NCBI GenBank assembly: GCA_005877535.1
Contig: VBOM01000111.1
Span: 1 to 12,736, forward strand
Source of the DNA: Nitrospirota bacterium
Lineage (GTDB): Bacteria > Nitrospirota > Nitrospiria > Nitrospirales > Nitrospiraceae
Direction of reading: 5' to 3'
Length of the DNA: 12,736 nucleotides
Shown here: positions 6,699-12,633 of the stretch, one piece after another
Layout: each line of letters begins with the position of its first letter
Numbering within the stretch: position 1 is the first letter of the stretch
Position numbers and translations under genes: made by a program
The notes under the pieces: generated by a model
What the model was told of the DNA's origin: nothing
The model's database searches: none
The model's input: the letters and a program-made list of their open reading frames with translations, nothing else

Positions 6699-8468
6699 TC
6701 AATGGCCGAGAATGCTGGGTGGAGGTGGCGGGGTCACACCTTCTGGAATCGTCACCATCGACTGGTTGGCTAGCAGCACGTAGCCGTAGCGTTTGAGAAT
6801 GGGGACCAGCCCGTTTGCTTCCGCCGGCAACTTTGATTGTGCGCTCTCCGGCAATAGGATCATCAATCTCGTTGACTCTTTCAGGGCCGACCGAATCTTG
6901 TCCTCTTCTCCGAAAGGCACGAAGAGTGTCTTGCGTTTTGCGTAAAATACGGACGACGGTCTCGTGGTGCCATATGCAATGAATTGATCCTGACGACCCA
7001 GGTTCAGCCCCGCGGCATAGGCGAGTTCCTGCGGGGGCGCGACCACATATCGATTGATGTGTGGGATCATGATCACGATGACGATCAGAACCAGACTGGC
7101 CAAGGTCGCCCCCGCCGCCCAGAACGCACCTCCACGACGTTCGTCGTTCAATCCAAGATATCCCACCAACGTCATCCCGAATAACAACAGGGTCGCAGCC
7201 AGATAGGGACCGCTACCGAGATCCACCTGTCCGGCCAAAGGAAACTCCCGCACCATCTTGGAGGCGTAGGTTGTGTAGACCGTGGGAAGGAAGGCAAAGC
7301 CGATCGCCAAGAGATACCCCAGTCCCATCAGAAGGTGAATAGAGCCCCGAATCCCTCTCGTCGTCGGATAAAGCAGGCACCGGGACCAGTACGAGGCTGT
7401 CAACATGGCGGCGGCGGGAAACAATGGACCGATATAATGGGGCAGGCGGGTCGCAGAGGCCGTGAAGAATACGAAGATGCCCACAACCCATAGGGCCGCG
7501 AAGAGGTCGAGTTCTCGCCCCGCGGTAGAGGGATAGGGGAGATCAGAGTGGAGTAGCGCGGCAGAGGGATAGCGGGATATTCCTCCGCTACTCCGCCAGT
7601 TTTTGAACGCGTGATAGAGCGGCACAGGAAGGAGCGCGCTCCAAGGAAAGAAGCCTAAGAGCAGGACCGGGAGATAGAAGAAGATGGTGCCCTGGTGTCC
7701 TTCCATCGGACTTAAGAATCGGCCGATCGTATGGGCCTTCGCGCCTGTGGCATAGGCATCGCCATGCACGAGGAACATGGCCGCATACCAAGGGACGGCG
7801 AGTAGAATGAACAGCAGCATGCCCGCAAGGGGAACCCCCTTCTGCCAATAGTCCCGCCACCGGCGCGTCCAGGTGAGATAGAGTGCCGCTGCGATGAGGG
7901 GCACGGCGAACCCGACCGGTCCCTTCGTCAGCGTGGCGAGAGCCATCCCGATATAGAATGCCCAGATGCATTGGCGTACGCTGCCTGCTCCATGCAGTCC
8001 CAGCCAGAATCCGTACAGCGATGCCGTGGTGAAAAAAATCAAGACGCTATCGGTCAACGCCATGCGTCCGATTCCAAGGATTTCCAGATTGAGCAAGAGC
8101 ATCAAGCCGCCGAAGAGTGCGACGGTTTGATCGCGCTGGTGCACGAGAAACAGGTAGTGGATGAGGATCAAGCCAACTCCGAAGAGGGCGGAGGGGAACC
8201 GTGCGGCGAACTCGTTGACACCGAACAGGCGATACGACTGGTCCATCAACCAATAGAGAAAGACCGGTTTCGCGACGCGCAGCTCACCGTTGAACGTCGG
8301 TGTCAGGTGATCCCCCGACTCGAACATTTCGCGCCCGGCTTCAGCGTTCCGTCCCTCATCACGGTCGGTCAACCCCATGTCGCCGAGCCCCAGGAAGAAC
8401 AAGAGTCCCGACAGGACGAGGAGGGCCAGGAGGAGCAGCGCGTGGCGAGAACGGTCGGTCGTGGTCAT
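6699..8468 (-). CDS. ArnT-like GT-C glycosyltransferase (GT83/PMT type)
   Basis: This 589-residue integral membrane protein resembles ArnT and related GT-C enzymes, which move a sugar from a polyprenyl-phosphate carrier to lipid A or another acceptor on the periplasmic face. After the first membrane helix (about 9-29) comes the first-loop motif LTDRDEGRNAEAGREMF (33-49), with the acidic pair D35/D37-E38 expected of this superfamily. It is followed by LRVAKPVFLYWLM, typical of the ArnT branch. About a dozen hydrophobic segments follow, then a soluble C-terminal tail ending PPPPPSILGH. An outer loop near 7521-7572 carries an in-frame duplicated 16-bp motif. It is the last gene of the GT2-LAB_N cluster, 57 bp after LAB_N. 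No clear ribosome binding site is seen. Sugar and acceptor are not determined; assignment as true ArnT is not justified. Confidence 0.85.
   Translation of the reverse strand: MTTTDRSRHALLLLALLVLSGLLFFLGLGDMGLTDRDEGRNAEAGREMFESGDHLTPTFNGELRVAKPVFLYWLMDQSYRLFGVNEFAARFPSALFGVGLILIHYLFLVHQRDQTVALFGGLMLLLNLEILGIGRMALTDSVLIFFTTASLYGFWLGLHGAGSVRQCIWAFYIGMALATLTKGPVGFAVPLIAAALYLTWTRRWRDYWQKGVPLAGMLLFILLAVPWYAAMFLVHGDAYATGAKAHTIGRFLSPMEGHQGTIFFYLPVLLLGFFPWSALLPVPLYHAFKNWRSSGGISRYPSAALLHSDLPYPSTAGRELDLFAALWVVGIFVFFTASATRLPHYIGPLFPAAAMLTASYWSRCLLYPTTRGIRGSIHLLMGLGYLLAIGFAFLPTVYTTYASKMVREFPLAGQVDLGSGPYLAATLLLFGMTLVGYLGLNDERRGGAFWAAGATLASLVLIVIVIMIPHINRYVVAPPQELAYAAGLNLGRQDQFIAYGTTRPSSVFYAKRKTLFVPFGEEDKIRSALKESTRLMILLPESAQSKLPAEANGLVPILKRYGYVLLANQSMVTIPEGVTPPPPPSILGH
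7521..7572. repeat. Direct repeat inside the GT-C gene
   Basis: CGCGGTAGAGGGATAG (7521-7536) and CGCGGCAGAGGGATAG (7557-7572) match at 15 of 16 bases. They are 36 bp apart, exactly 12 codons. The translated minus strand shows YPSAA and YPSTA 12 residues apart in a soluble loop. This looks like a tolerated in-frame duplication or repeat insertion. Confidence 0.65.
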
Positions 8469-8525
8469 AGAATCGTTCGGATCGTGTGATGACTGTATAC
8501 GTTGAAAGTCTTGGATCCCAAAGAA

Positions 8526-8825
8526 TTATGTTTGTGGATTGGAGGGGCTGACTGGCCGGTTCGTCTGGCTCGCGCGAAAGATCAGCATCAGGTTGCGAAT
8601 ATAGACGATAGACCCAATGCTCTGTCCTGCGATGAAGACGGGATCTCTTCGATAGATCGCATAGGCCAGCGTGATGAGCCCGCCGATCAGACTCATGTAC
8701 CAAAACGAGATCGGGACCTGACTCTCTGCCTTCCGTTCAGAGGCAATCCATTGGATCACCCAGCGGCCGAAAAACAGTCCTTGGCCGAGAAATCCGATGG
8801 CGAGCCAGATGGTTTCGATGCTCAT
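8526..8825 (-). CDS. LAB_N-domain membrane protein (lipid-A-disaccharide synthase N-terminal domain)
   Basis: This 99-residue membrane protein matches the LAB_N family, a domain named after an N-terminal extension found on some LpxB proteins and also encoded alone beside glycosyltransferase genes. Conserved elements are GQGLFFGRWVIQWIASE (14-30), VPISFWYMSLIGG (37-49), YAIYRRDPVFIAGQ (55-68) and SIVYIRNL (72-79). Three hydrophobic helices are expected. ATG 8825 is chosen because the family begins close to the first helix; a longer frame from TTG 8879 would add a polar 18-residue leader without family character. It sits between the GT2 and GT-C genes. An auxiliary role in handling a lipid-linked sugar, such as membrane anchoring or flipping, is inference. 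Catalytic LpxB activity is absent. Confidence 0.85.
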   Translation of the reverse strand: MSIETIWLAIGFLGQGLFFGRWVIQWIASERKAESQVPISFWYMSLIGGLITLAYAIYRRDPVFIAGQSIGSIVYIRNLMLIFRASQTNRPVSPSNPQT

Positions 8826-8959
8826 GATGGAACCGTCATGCGCGACGGGCGAGACACGCGCGAAGCGCTGGACGCGCAAGGTAGCCGATTCTTATGGTCC
8901 ATGGAGTTTTGTTTGTCCCGCATCTCTCGCTCTTCTCGCTCGTCCCGCCTGCCCTCGCA

Positions 8960-9060
8960 TCACTTATCTCGGAATGTATACCGCAGCACTCTGGTCTGCA
9001 TCCAGTGCATAGCGATCAGGTCGTAAAGGCTTTTGAAGAGGCGGTTGCCTACGCCGTACT
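8960..9060 (-). pseudogene. 3' remnant of a second GT2 gene
   Basis: On the minus strand from about 9060 the sequence encodes KYGVGNRLFKSLYDLIAMHW, then MQTRVLRYTFRDK and a TGA stop ending at 8960. Over 29 residues it matches the C-terminus of the adjacent GT2 protein at 25 positions, but in another frame. The N-terminal part is absent. DNA identity over the 86-bp unit is only about 74 percent (64 of 86) and most differences are silent, so the two copies diverged while both were selected as protein. This is best read as the end of a lost tandem paralogue, not a recent duplication. Confidence 0.75.
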
Positions 9061-9146
9061 TGTATATCGCAGTACTCTGGTTTGCATCCACCGCACTGCA
9101 ATCAAATCATAGAGAGATGTGAATAATCGGTTACCCATGCCGTACT
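8975..9146. repeat. 86-bp tandem repeat, two units
   Basis: Units 8975-9060 and 9061-9146 align without gaps, 64 of 86 bases identical. The right unit is the 3' end of the intact GT2 gene, the left unit its remnant paralogue. The period of 86 is not a multiple of three, which puts the remnant out of frame. Confidence 0.85.
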
Positions 9147-9780
9147 TGGAGATGCCGTGAATGCGTGGGTAATGCCGGACCGGCACCTCCGTGACAGTGA
9201 ACCCATGCATGAGCGCGAGCGCAGGAAAGAATCGGTGCATGCCCTCGAAGAGGTGGATACGTTCCAGCACAGGTCGTCGGAATATCTTGAGTGGACATCC
9301 TGTGTCGTGGACGCCGTCGTGAGTAAAGAAGTTCCGCACACGGTTGGCAATTCTGGACGATATTTTTTTCACCAGGCCATCTTGCCGCTCTTGCCTCCAT
9401 CCGCACACGAGATCGTGGGTAGCAGTATAGGGGAGGAGTTTCAAAATGTCTTGGCTGTCCTGTTGAAGATCGCCGTCAATTTCGATGATCAATTCGCCGG
9501 AAGATTGACTGAACCCCGCGTTGATCGCGCAGGTCTTGCCGTAGTTTCTGTCGAAGTGGAAGACCTGCACCTGTCGGTGCTGGTCCGCCAGGCGATCCAG
9601 TGCTTCACTGCTGCCATCGCTGCTGCCATCGTCCACGAAAATGATTTCAAACGGCCGAGTTTGCGAGGCCGCATGTGAATTCATGACGGTCAGCAGCCCC
9701 TCAATCAGTGGAATGAGATTGTCTCGCTCGTCCTTGATGGGGACGATGACGGAAGCCCATGGATGGGATGGCACGGTCAT
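9049..9780 (-). CDS. GT2 glycosyltransferase, polyprenyl-phosphate sugar synthase type
   Basis: The 243-residue enzyme has a GT-A fold of the DPM1/ArnC-like group, which loads a sugar from a nucleotide donor onto polyprenyl phosphate at the cytoplasmic face. Motifs: SVIVPIKDE (10-18), FVDDGSSDGS (48-57), the metal-binding DGDLQQD (102-108), DTGCPLKIFRR (159-169) and HGISKYGMGNRLF (208-220). No C-terminal membrane helices are present, unlike ArnC. ATG 9780 is chosen over an in-frame GTG at 9816 because the promoter at 9831-9859 would start transcription only a few bases before 9816. An AGGAA lies 12 nt before the ATG. The last residues (STA-stop) come from an out-of-frame junction with the paralogue remnant; the native tail, probably like FRDK, is lost. 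The product likely feeds the GT-C enzyme of the same cluster; the sugar is unknown. Confidence 0.88.
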   Translation of the reverse strand: MTVPSHPWASVIVPIKDERDNLIPLIEGLLTVMNSHAASQTRPFEIIFVDDGSSDGSSEALDRLADQHRQVQVFHFDRNYGKTCAINAGFSQSSGELIIEIDGDLQQDSQDILKLLPYTATHDLVCGWRQERQDGLVKKISSRIANRVRNFFTHDGVHDTGCPLKIFRRPVLERIHLFEGMHRFFPALALMHGFTVTEVPVRHYPRIHGISKYGMGNRLFTSLYDLIAVRWMQTRVLRYTSTA

Positions 9781-9827
9781 GCAGGGTAGAGATTCCTGAG
9801 GCAGAAGGGGAACCACACGCTCACGCA

Positions 9828-9845
9828 GGCATTCTACAGAATGCC
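9828..9845. promoter_or_regulatory. Palindrome over the -10 box, possible operator
   Basis: GGCATTCT and AGAATGCC form a perfect 8-bp inverted repeat with a 2-bp centre, covering the predicted -10 hexamer of the GT2 promoter. A repressor site is possible; so is chance. Confidence 0.35.
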
Positions 9846-9859
9846 GGAGGGAGCGTCAA
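9831..9859 (-). promoter_or_regulatory. Sigma70-type promoter of the GT2-LAB_N-GT-C cluster
   Basis: On the minus strand TTGACG (9854-9859) is followed after 17 bases by TAGAAT (9831-9836), close to consensus in both hexamers and spacing. Transcription would start near 9824, giving a leader of about 44 nt to ATG 9780. The -10 box lies within a perfect inverted repeat. Confidence 0.65.
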
Positions 9860-9931
9860 ACCATGCGCCGCAGTCTGCGCGACGGGCAAGAATAGGGGGA
9901 ACATCAAGATGGGCGGGATCCAAAATTCATT

Positions 9932-9956
9932 GTTCGAGATTCAGAAAACCTCGAAC
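9932..9956 (-). terminator. Possible terminator after the secreted protein gene
   Basis: On the minus strand GTTCGAG, an 11-nt loop and CTCGAAC form a 7-bp stem, followed by AATGAATTTT. It lies 45 bp after the stop at 10002. The T-run is short and offset, so strength is uncertain. Confidence 0.35.
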
Positions 9957-10001
9957 TTCGGAGATCGAACCTTCACTCGGCTTGCAGTCGCGCGATTCCC
10001 G

Positions 10002-10580
10002 CTAGTCTCCTGACGCCGCCACGATAGTGAAGCGCATCGTACCCATCAGACTCATCTCATTGACCTGCTCTCCCACATGGATTTCCACTTTGTATCGGCC
10101 GGGTTTCCATGCGTCCTGTGGTGGGGAGAGCTTGAGATACCCGCTTTCGTCTTCGAGCGCAATGTGCATGGCATCTTGGCCGATCACCACGGTGGGATCG
10201 AGGCCGGCTACTGCTTCCGGGAAGCAGCGTCCGAACACCTGGAATCCCTGATAATGTTGGTGGAGGTGGAACACAATGAAGACTGCGGGGATATCGGAGC
10301 GGAACCGATCGGTCGGTTTGACCGGCACGATTTCGTGCGTACGATGAAAGCCCAGTTCCTCGTCGAATCCTTCCGCTGTCGTAATGGTACGGAATAGGCC
10401 TTGCGGCGGAGCGTCGAAGTCGTAGGGGGTGACGTCTTGAGGGCGGTTCTGAAAATCAGGGATCGGAGAATTCTTGGTGATCGGCAGCTCCGCTGCCAGA
10501 ACTTCCGGCAGCGCCGACAGAGTGATGACAATGACCGCTGCGATCGCCCTTTGCCTCGATCGTCTCGCACCTCTCGCCAT
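10002..10580 (-). CDS. Secreted protein of unknown function
   Basis: I do not recognise this family. The 192-residue product starts with a signal peptide: basic MARGARRSRQR, hydrophobic AIAAVIVITLSALPEVL, likely cleavage after residue 30 (LAA-E). The mature part begins with a Pro- and Asp-rich stretch (33-60). A segment rich in beta-strand character follows (97-188), with FIVFHLHQHY, VIGQDAMHIALEDESGY and WKPGRYKVEIHVGEQV. The last resembles the closing strands of an immunoglobulin-like fold in which a ligand or partner is bound extracellularly. A single Cys (119) excludes an internal disulfide. ATG 10580 is preferred over GTG 10595 because it starts directly at the basic n-region. It points away from the four-helix-bundle gene and is upstream of the GT2 cluster on the same strand, but the GT2 cluster has its own promoter. 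Function open. Confidence 0.7.
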   Translation of the reverse strand: MARGARRSRQRAIAAVIVITLSALPEVLAAELPITKNSPIPDFQNRPQDVTPYDFDAPPQGLFRTITTAEGFDEELGFHRTHEIVPVKPTDRFRSDIPAVFIVFHLHQHYQGFQVFGRCFPEAVAGLDPTVVIGQDAMHIALEDESGYLKLSPPQDAWKPGRYKVEIHVGEQVNEMSLMGTMRFTIVAASGD

Positions 10581-10624
10581 AGCGTCTTGGTACACCGACC
10601 GGCAGGGGCTGTCAAGGCAACTAA

Positions 10625-10666
10625 CCCAAGGGGAGAGGCGAAAGGCTTGAGGCGAGGGGCGAGCGG
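10625..10666. repeat. Array of six GG-ending 7-mers, left of the four-helix-bundle gene
   Basis: Uninterrupted 7-bp units on the plus strand: CCCAAGG, GGAGAGG, CGAAAGG, CTTGAGG, CGAGGGG and CGAGCGG. All end in GG and most fit CNNNAGG. The array lies in the divergent region between the secreted protein gene and the four-helix-bundle gene, just before the latter's predicted promoter. Confidence 0.7.
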
Positions 10667-10680
10667 TACGGAAAGGACGG

Positions 10681-10710
10681 TTGCGACTAAATTTCTGGTT
10701 CTGTTAGAAT
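10681..10710 (+). promoter_or_regulatory. Predicted promoter of the four-helix-bundle gene
   Basis: TTGCGA (10681-10686), 18-bp spacer, TAGAAT (10705-10710). The -10 hexamer is identical to that of the GT2 promoter. The leader to GTG 10754 would be about 37 nt. Confidence 0.5.
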
Positions 10711-10753
10711 CCCCCTCCTTTAACGAAACCCGCCAGGCGAGGGATACGAGACC

Positions 10754-11125
10754 GTGGGCAAGAAGGGATTTAAGGATCTGCTCGTGTGGCAGTTGGCAAA
10801 AGATTTGGCGGTGAGAGTGTATTGTGTATCGGAAAGCCAAAACCTCAAGAAAGACTTCGGTCTTTGCGATCAGATTCGGCGGAGTGCGGTCAGTGTCGCG
10901 AGTAATCTGGCGGAGGGAGATGAGCGCAGCTCGGATCGAGACTCGGTGCGCTTCTTTTACATGGCGAAGGGTTCCGTCGCTGAAGTACGGACACAAATCC
11001 AAATCGCTTGGGAAGTCGGCCATCTAAGGAAGCCGGAGTACGACAGCCTTGAAGCGGAGTATGAACAGCTGGCTAAGAAGATCGGGAGTCTCATCAGGGC
11101 CCGGAGCCAAGCCTCTAGCCATTAA
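10754..11125 (+). CDS. Four-helix-bundle protein (S23 / 23S rRNA intervening-sequence protein family)
   Basis: The 123-residue protein belongs to the small four-helix-bundle family first found in 23S rRNA intervening sequences and related to bAvd of diversity-generating retroelements; members form pentameric bundles. Family landmarks are FKDLLVWQLAKDLAVRVY (6-23), the basic turn GLCDQIRRSAVSVASNLAEG (36-55), RFFYMAKGSVAEVRTQI (66-82) and a final helix (95-117). Here it is outside any rRNA gene and no reverse transcriptase is in the window. The start is GTG 10754, preceded by GAGGG ending 10 nt upstream and by a promoter-like pair. Arrays of 7-bp repeats lie before the gene and across its stop codon, in opposite orientations. 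The last residues (QASSH) are read from the right array. The biological role of stand-alone members is not established; nucleic-acid binding is suggested by the basic surface of relatives. Confidence 0.9.
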   Translation: MGKKGFKDLLVWQLAKDLAVRVYCVSESQNLKKDFGLCDQIRRSAVSVASNLAEGDERSSDRDSVRFFYMAKGSVAEVRTQIQIAWEVGHLRKPEYDSLEAEYEQLAKKIGSLIRARSQASSH

Positions 11126-11143
11126 CTAACCCCTTGCCCCTAG
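11112..11143. repeat. Inverted array of 7-mers, right of the four-helix-bundle gene
   Basis: On the minus strand the units CTAGGGG, CAAGGGG, TTAATGG and CTAGAGG can be read, with 4 extra bases in the middle. They resemble the units at 10625-10666 but in opposite orientation, so the gene is framed by an inverted pair. The array overlaps the last codons and stop of the gene. Confidence 0.5.
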
Positions 11144-11156
11144 ACTGGATTTATTT

Positions 11157-12632
11157 ATGTTGCAGGACGCAGACGCCTTACCCCAGCTCATCGGCGACTA
11201 TAAGCCGGTCGATCAGTGGCAAGTCCACATCAATAGGCTCTTCTACCGCTTCCGGGGCGATCAGATCCGCAGCTTCTACCAAACGTTTGCCTCAGTCGAC
11301 CATCGGCTCGCCCATGCGCTCGCGGCAGACTATTTCGAAAAAGTCGTGAAGCGCGAAAAAACGTCAGGCGTCAGGCGCCAGGCGCCAGGCGAAAATGCGT
11401 CGGATGCACGCCTCACCCCTCACGCCTCACCCCTCACGGTGATGGAATGGGGCCCAGGCAACGGCAACCTCGCTGCCTGTTTCTTGAGCCATCTCCAGGT
11501 CCTCGATAAAGACGGAGTGATTTATCCCCGCATTCGATATGTACTGGTCGATTGGGAACAAGCAGTGCTCGATGCAGCCCTGGCTCATCCGGAACTCGCG
11601 TCTCACCGCAATCGGGTCGAGACACATCGGGGGACCGTTGACCGGCTCGACGGTGTTGCGGATGGCAGCGTGGATCGCATCATCTGTAACGAACTGTGGA
11701 ACGATCTCCCGACAAAATTGATGTCGCGCAAGGCGAACGACATTGAAGAGGAGTTCCTTCGACCGAACTTGAGTGAAGCCTTGCATGCGAAGATTCCTGA
11801 CTGGGCTGCCTTTGTCCGGGCGTTCGACGCCATGGATGTGGAGGCGCTCAAGAGCTTCCCCCCCTTCCTCGACGACCTAGTGTGGGAGCGGGAATATCGG
11901 ACGATCGAATGGAAAGAAGTCCCCTACCGGAAGACGACCACGGATTTCCTCAAACGCATCGATGAGCAAGTGTTGGTTCCCGTCAATCTGGGAGCCTATG
12001 CCACGATCAAGGAAGCCAAGCGCCTGTTGGCTTCGAAGGCGATCGGGTTCAGCAGTTTCGACGCAGGTACGGCGGATATGAACGTGCTGAACGATCCGGA
12101 GAAGCCTTGCTATGGCCAATTTGGCGGGCAACAGAGTTTCATGGTCAACTTTGCGTTAGCCGAGGCGGTCTCCAAGCAGTTGGAGGCCGGCACGATGACG
12201 ATAGAAAGCCAGCGTGAGTTTGTGGGGCGCAGCTTGGGGACCAACGTCTTGACTCTCATGGATCTCATCGCCACCCATCCTTCCGCCGGTACGAAAATGC
12301 CGCCGTGGGAACAGGACCGCTTGATGCTCAAGACCCTCCGTGCGTTGAACGAGACTTATCGTAGCCCCTATGCACGCCATTTGGACTTCCCAATTCCGTT
12401 GGAGATGCCGCCAGAGGAGCGTGAGGCACTCCAGGCTCTTGTGCGCTCGCTCACGCCGACAGGCATTCCGGACACCGTCGCCTATCTCACAGAGGAAGAC
12501 AGACTGGGCTTGTCCCAGACGTGTAGACCAGTGAAACTGCGACCTGCCCCACAGTGTTTTCCCGCAGCCTATCAGGCCCAAACATCCAGATTTACTGAAT
12601 TTTCGCTTGACTCAGTTCTTGTTCTTCTATAG
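11157..12632 (+). CDS. MidA/NDUFAF7-like SAM-dependent methyltransferase
   Basis: This 491-residue protein looks like a divergent member of the MidA family (DUF185), whose mitochondrial relative NDUFAF7 methylates an arginine of a complex I subunit. Supporting elements are SAM motif I EWGPGNGNLAACFL (97-110), the acidic post-I strand YVLVDWEQAVLDAAL, ICNELWNDLPTKLM in place of the family's NE-x-x-DALP motif, and YGQFGGQQSFMVNFALAEAV near the C-terminal half. A stretch at about residues 66-94, immediately before motif I, is encoded by two inverted 7-bp arrays and has no family character (VRRQAPGENASDARLTPHAS). It is in frame and contains no stop, so the protein may tolerate it. The protein is also longer than typical MidA, about 380 residues. 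ATG 11157 follows the four-helix-bundle stop by 31 bp with only a weak GGA upstream. The target protein is unknown. Confidence 0.72.
   Translation: MLQDADALPQLIGDYKPVDQWQVHINRLFYRFRGDQIRSFYQTFASVDHRLAHALAADYFEKVVKREKTSGVRRQAPGENASDARLTPHASPLTVMEWGPGNGNLAACFLSHLQVLDKDGVIYPRIRYVLVDWEQAVLDAALAHPELASHRNRVETHRGTVDRLDGVADGSVDRIICNELWNDLPTKLMSRKANDIEEEFLRPNLSEALHAKIPDWAAFVRAFDAMDVEALKSFPPFLDDLVWEREYRTIEWKEVPYRKTTTDFLKRIDEQVLVPVNLGAYATIKEAKRLLASKAIGFSSFDAGTADMNVLNDPEKPCYGQFGGQQSFMVNFALAEAVSKQLEAGTMTIESQREFVGRSLGTNVLTLMDLIATHPSAGTKMPPWEQDRLMLKTLRALNETYRSPYARHLDFPIPLEMPPEEREALQALVRSLTPTGIPDTVAYLTEEDRLGLSQTCRPVKLRPAPQCFPAAYQAQTSRFTEFSLDSVLVLL
11362..11389 (+). repeat. Four 7-mer units inside the methyltransferase gene, left arm
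   Basis: CGTCAGG twice followed by CGCCAGG twice, without gaps. The units fit the CGNNAGG form of the array at 10625-10666. This is the left arm of an inverted pair around a 21-bp centre. Confidence 0.85.
11411..11438 (-). repeat. Four 7-mer units inside the methyltransferase gene, right arm
   Basis: On the plus strand CCTCACC and CCTCACG alternate twice. On the minus strand these are GGTGAGG and CGTGAGG, so the arm is inverted relative to 11362-11389. A hairpin between the arms would pair about six of every seven positions in the best-matching units. Confidence 0.85.
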
Positions 12633-12633
12633 C
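12607..12633 (+). promoter_or_regulatory. Possible promoter at the end of the methyltransferase gene
   Basis: TTGACT (12607-12612) and TATAGC (12628-12633) are separated by 15 bp, slightly short for sigma70. It would serve a gene beyond the window. After it, 12634-12736 holds no ORF I can support, only a small hairpin (CCACA/TGTGG around 12690-12705) and a purine-rich end. Confidence 0.3.

Noticed and set aside
6578..6796. 72-residue plus-strand frame after PAP2
   Set aside because: It overlaps the 3' end of the convergent GT-C gene and has no ribosome binding site or domain.
7971..8489. 172-residue plus-strand frame opposite the GT-C gene
   Set aside because: It is antisense to the conserved N-terminal region of the GT-C enzyme and is a Glu/Gln-rich shadow of hydrophobic codons.
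9759..10013. 84-residue plus-strand frame in the gap before the GT2 gene
   Set aside because: It covers the GT2 promoter and a hairpin on the other strand, and the translation has low-complexity character without homology that I recognise.
10208..11023. 271-residue minus-strand frame spanning the divergent region
   Set aside because: It would cover both the secreted protein gene (in another frame) and the antisense of the four-helix-bundle gene, and it contains no recognisable domain.
10754..11125. Diversity-generating retroelement
   Set aside because: The four-helix-bundle protein is related to bAvd, but no reverse transcriptase, template repeat or variable-repeat target protein is present in the window.
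11362..11438. CRISPR array
   Set aside because: The units are 7 bp, contiguous and without spacers; they do not have CRISPR dimensions.
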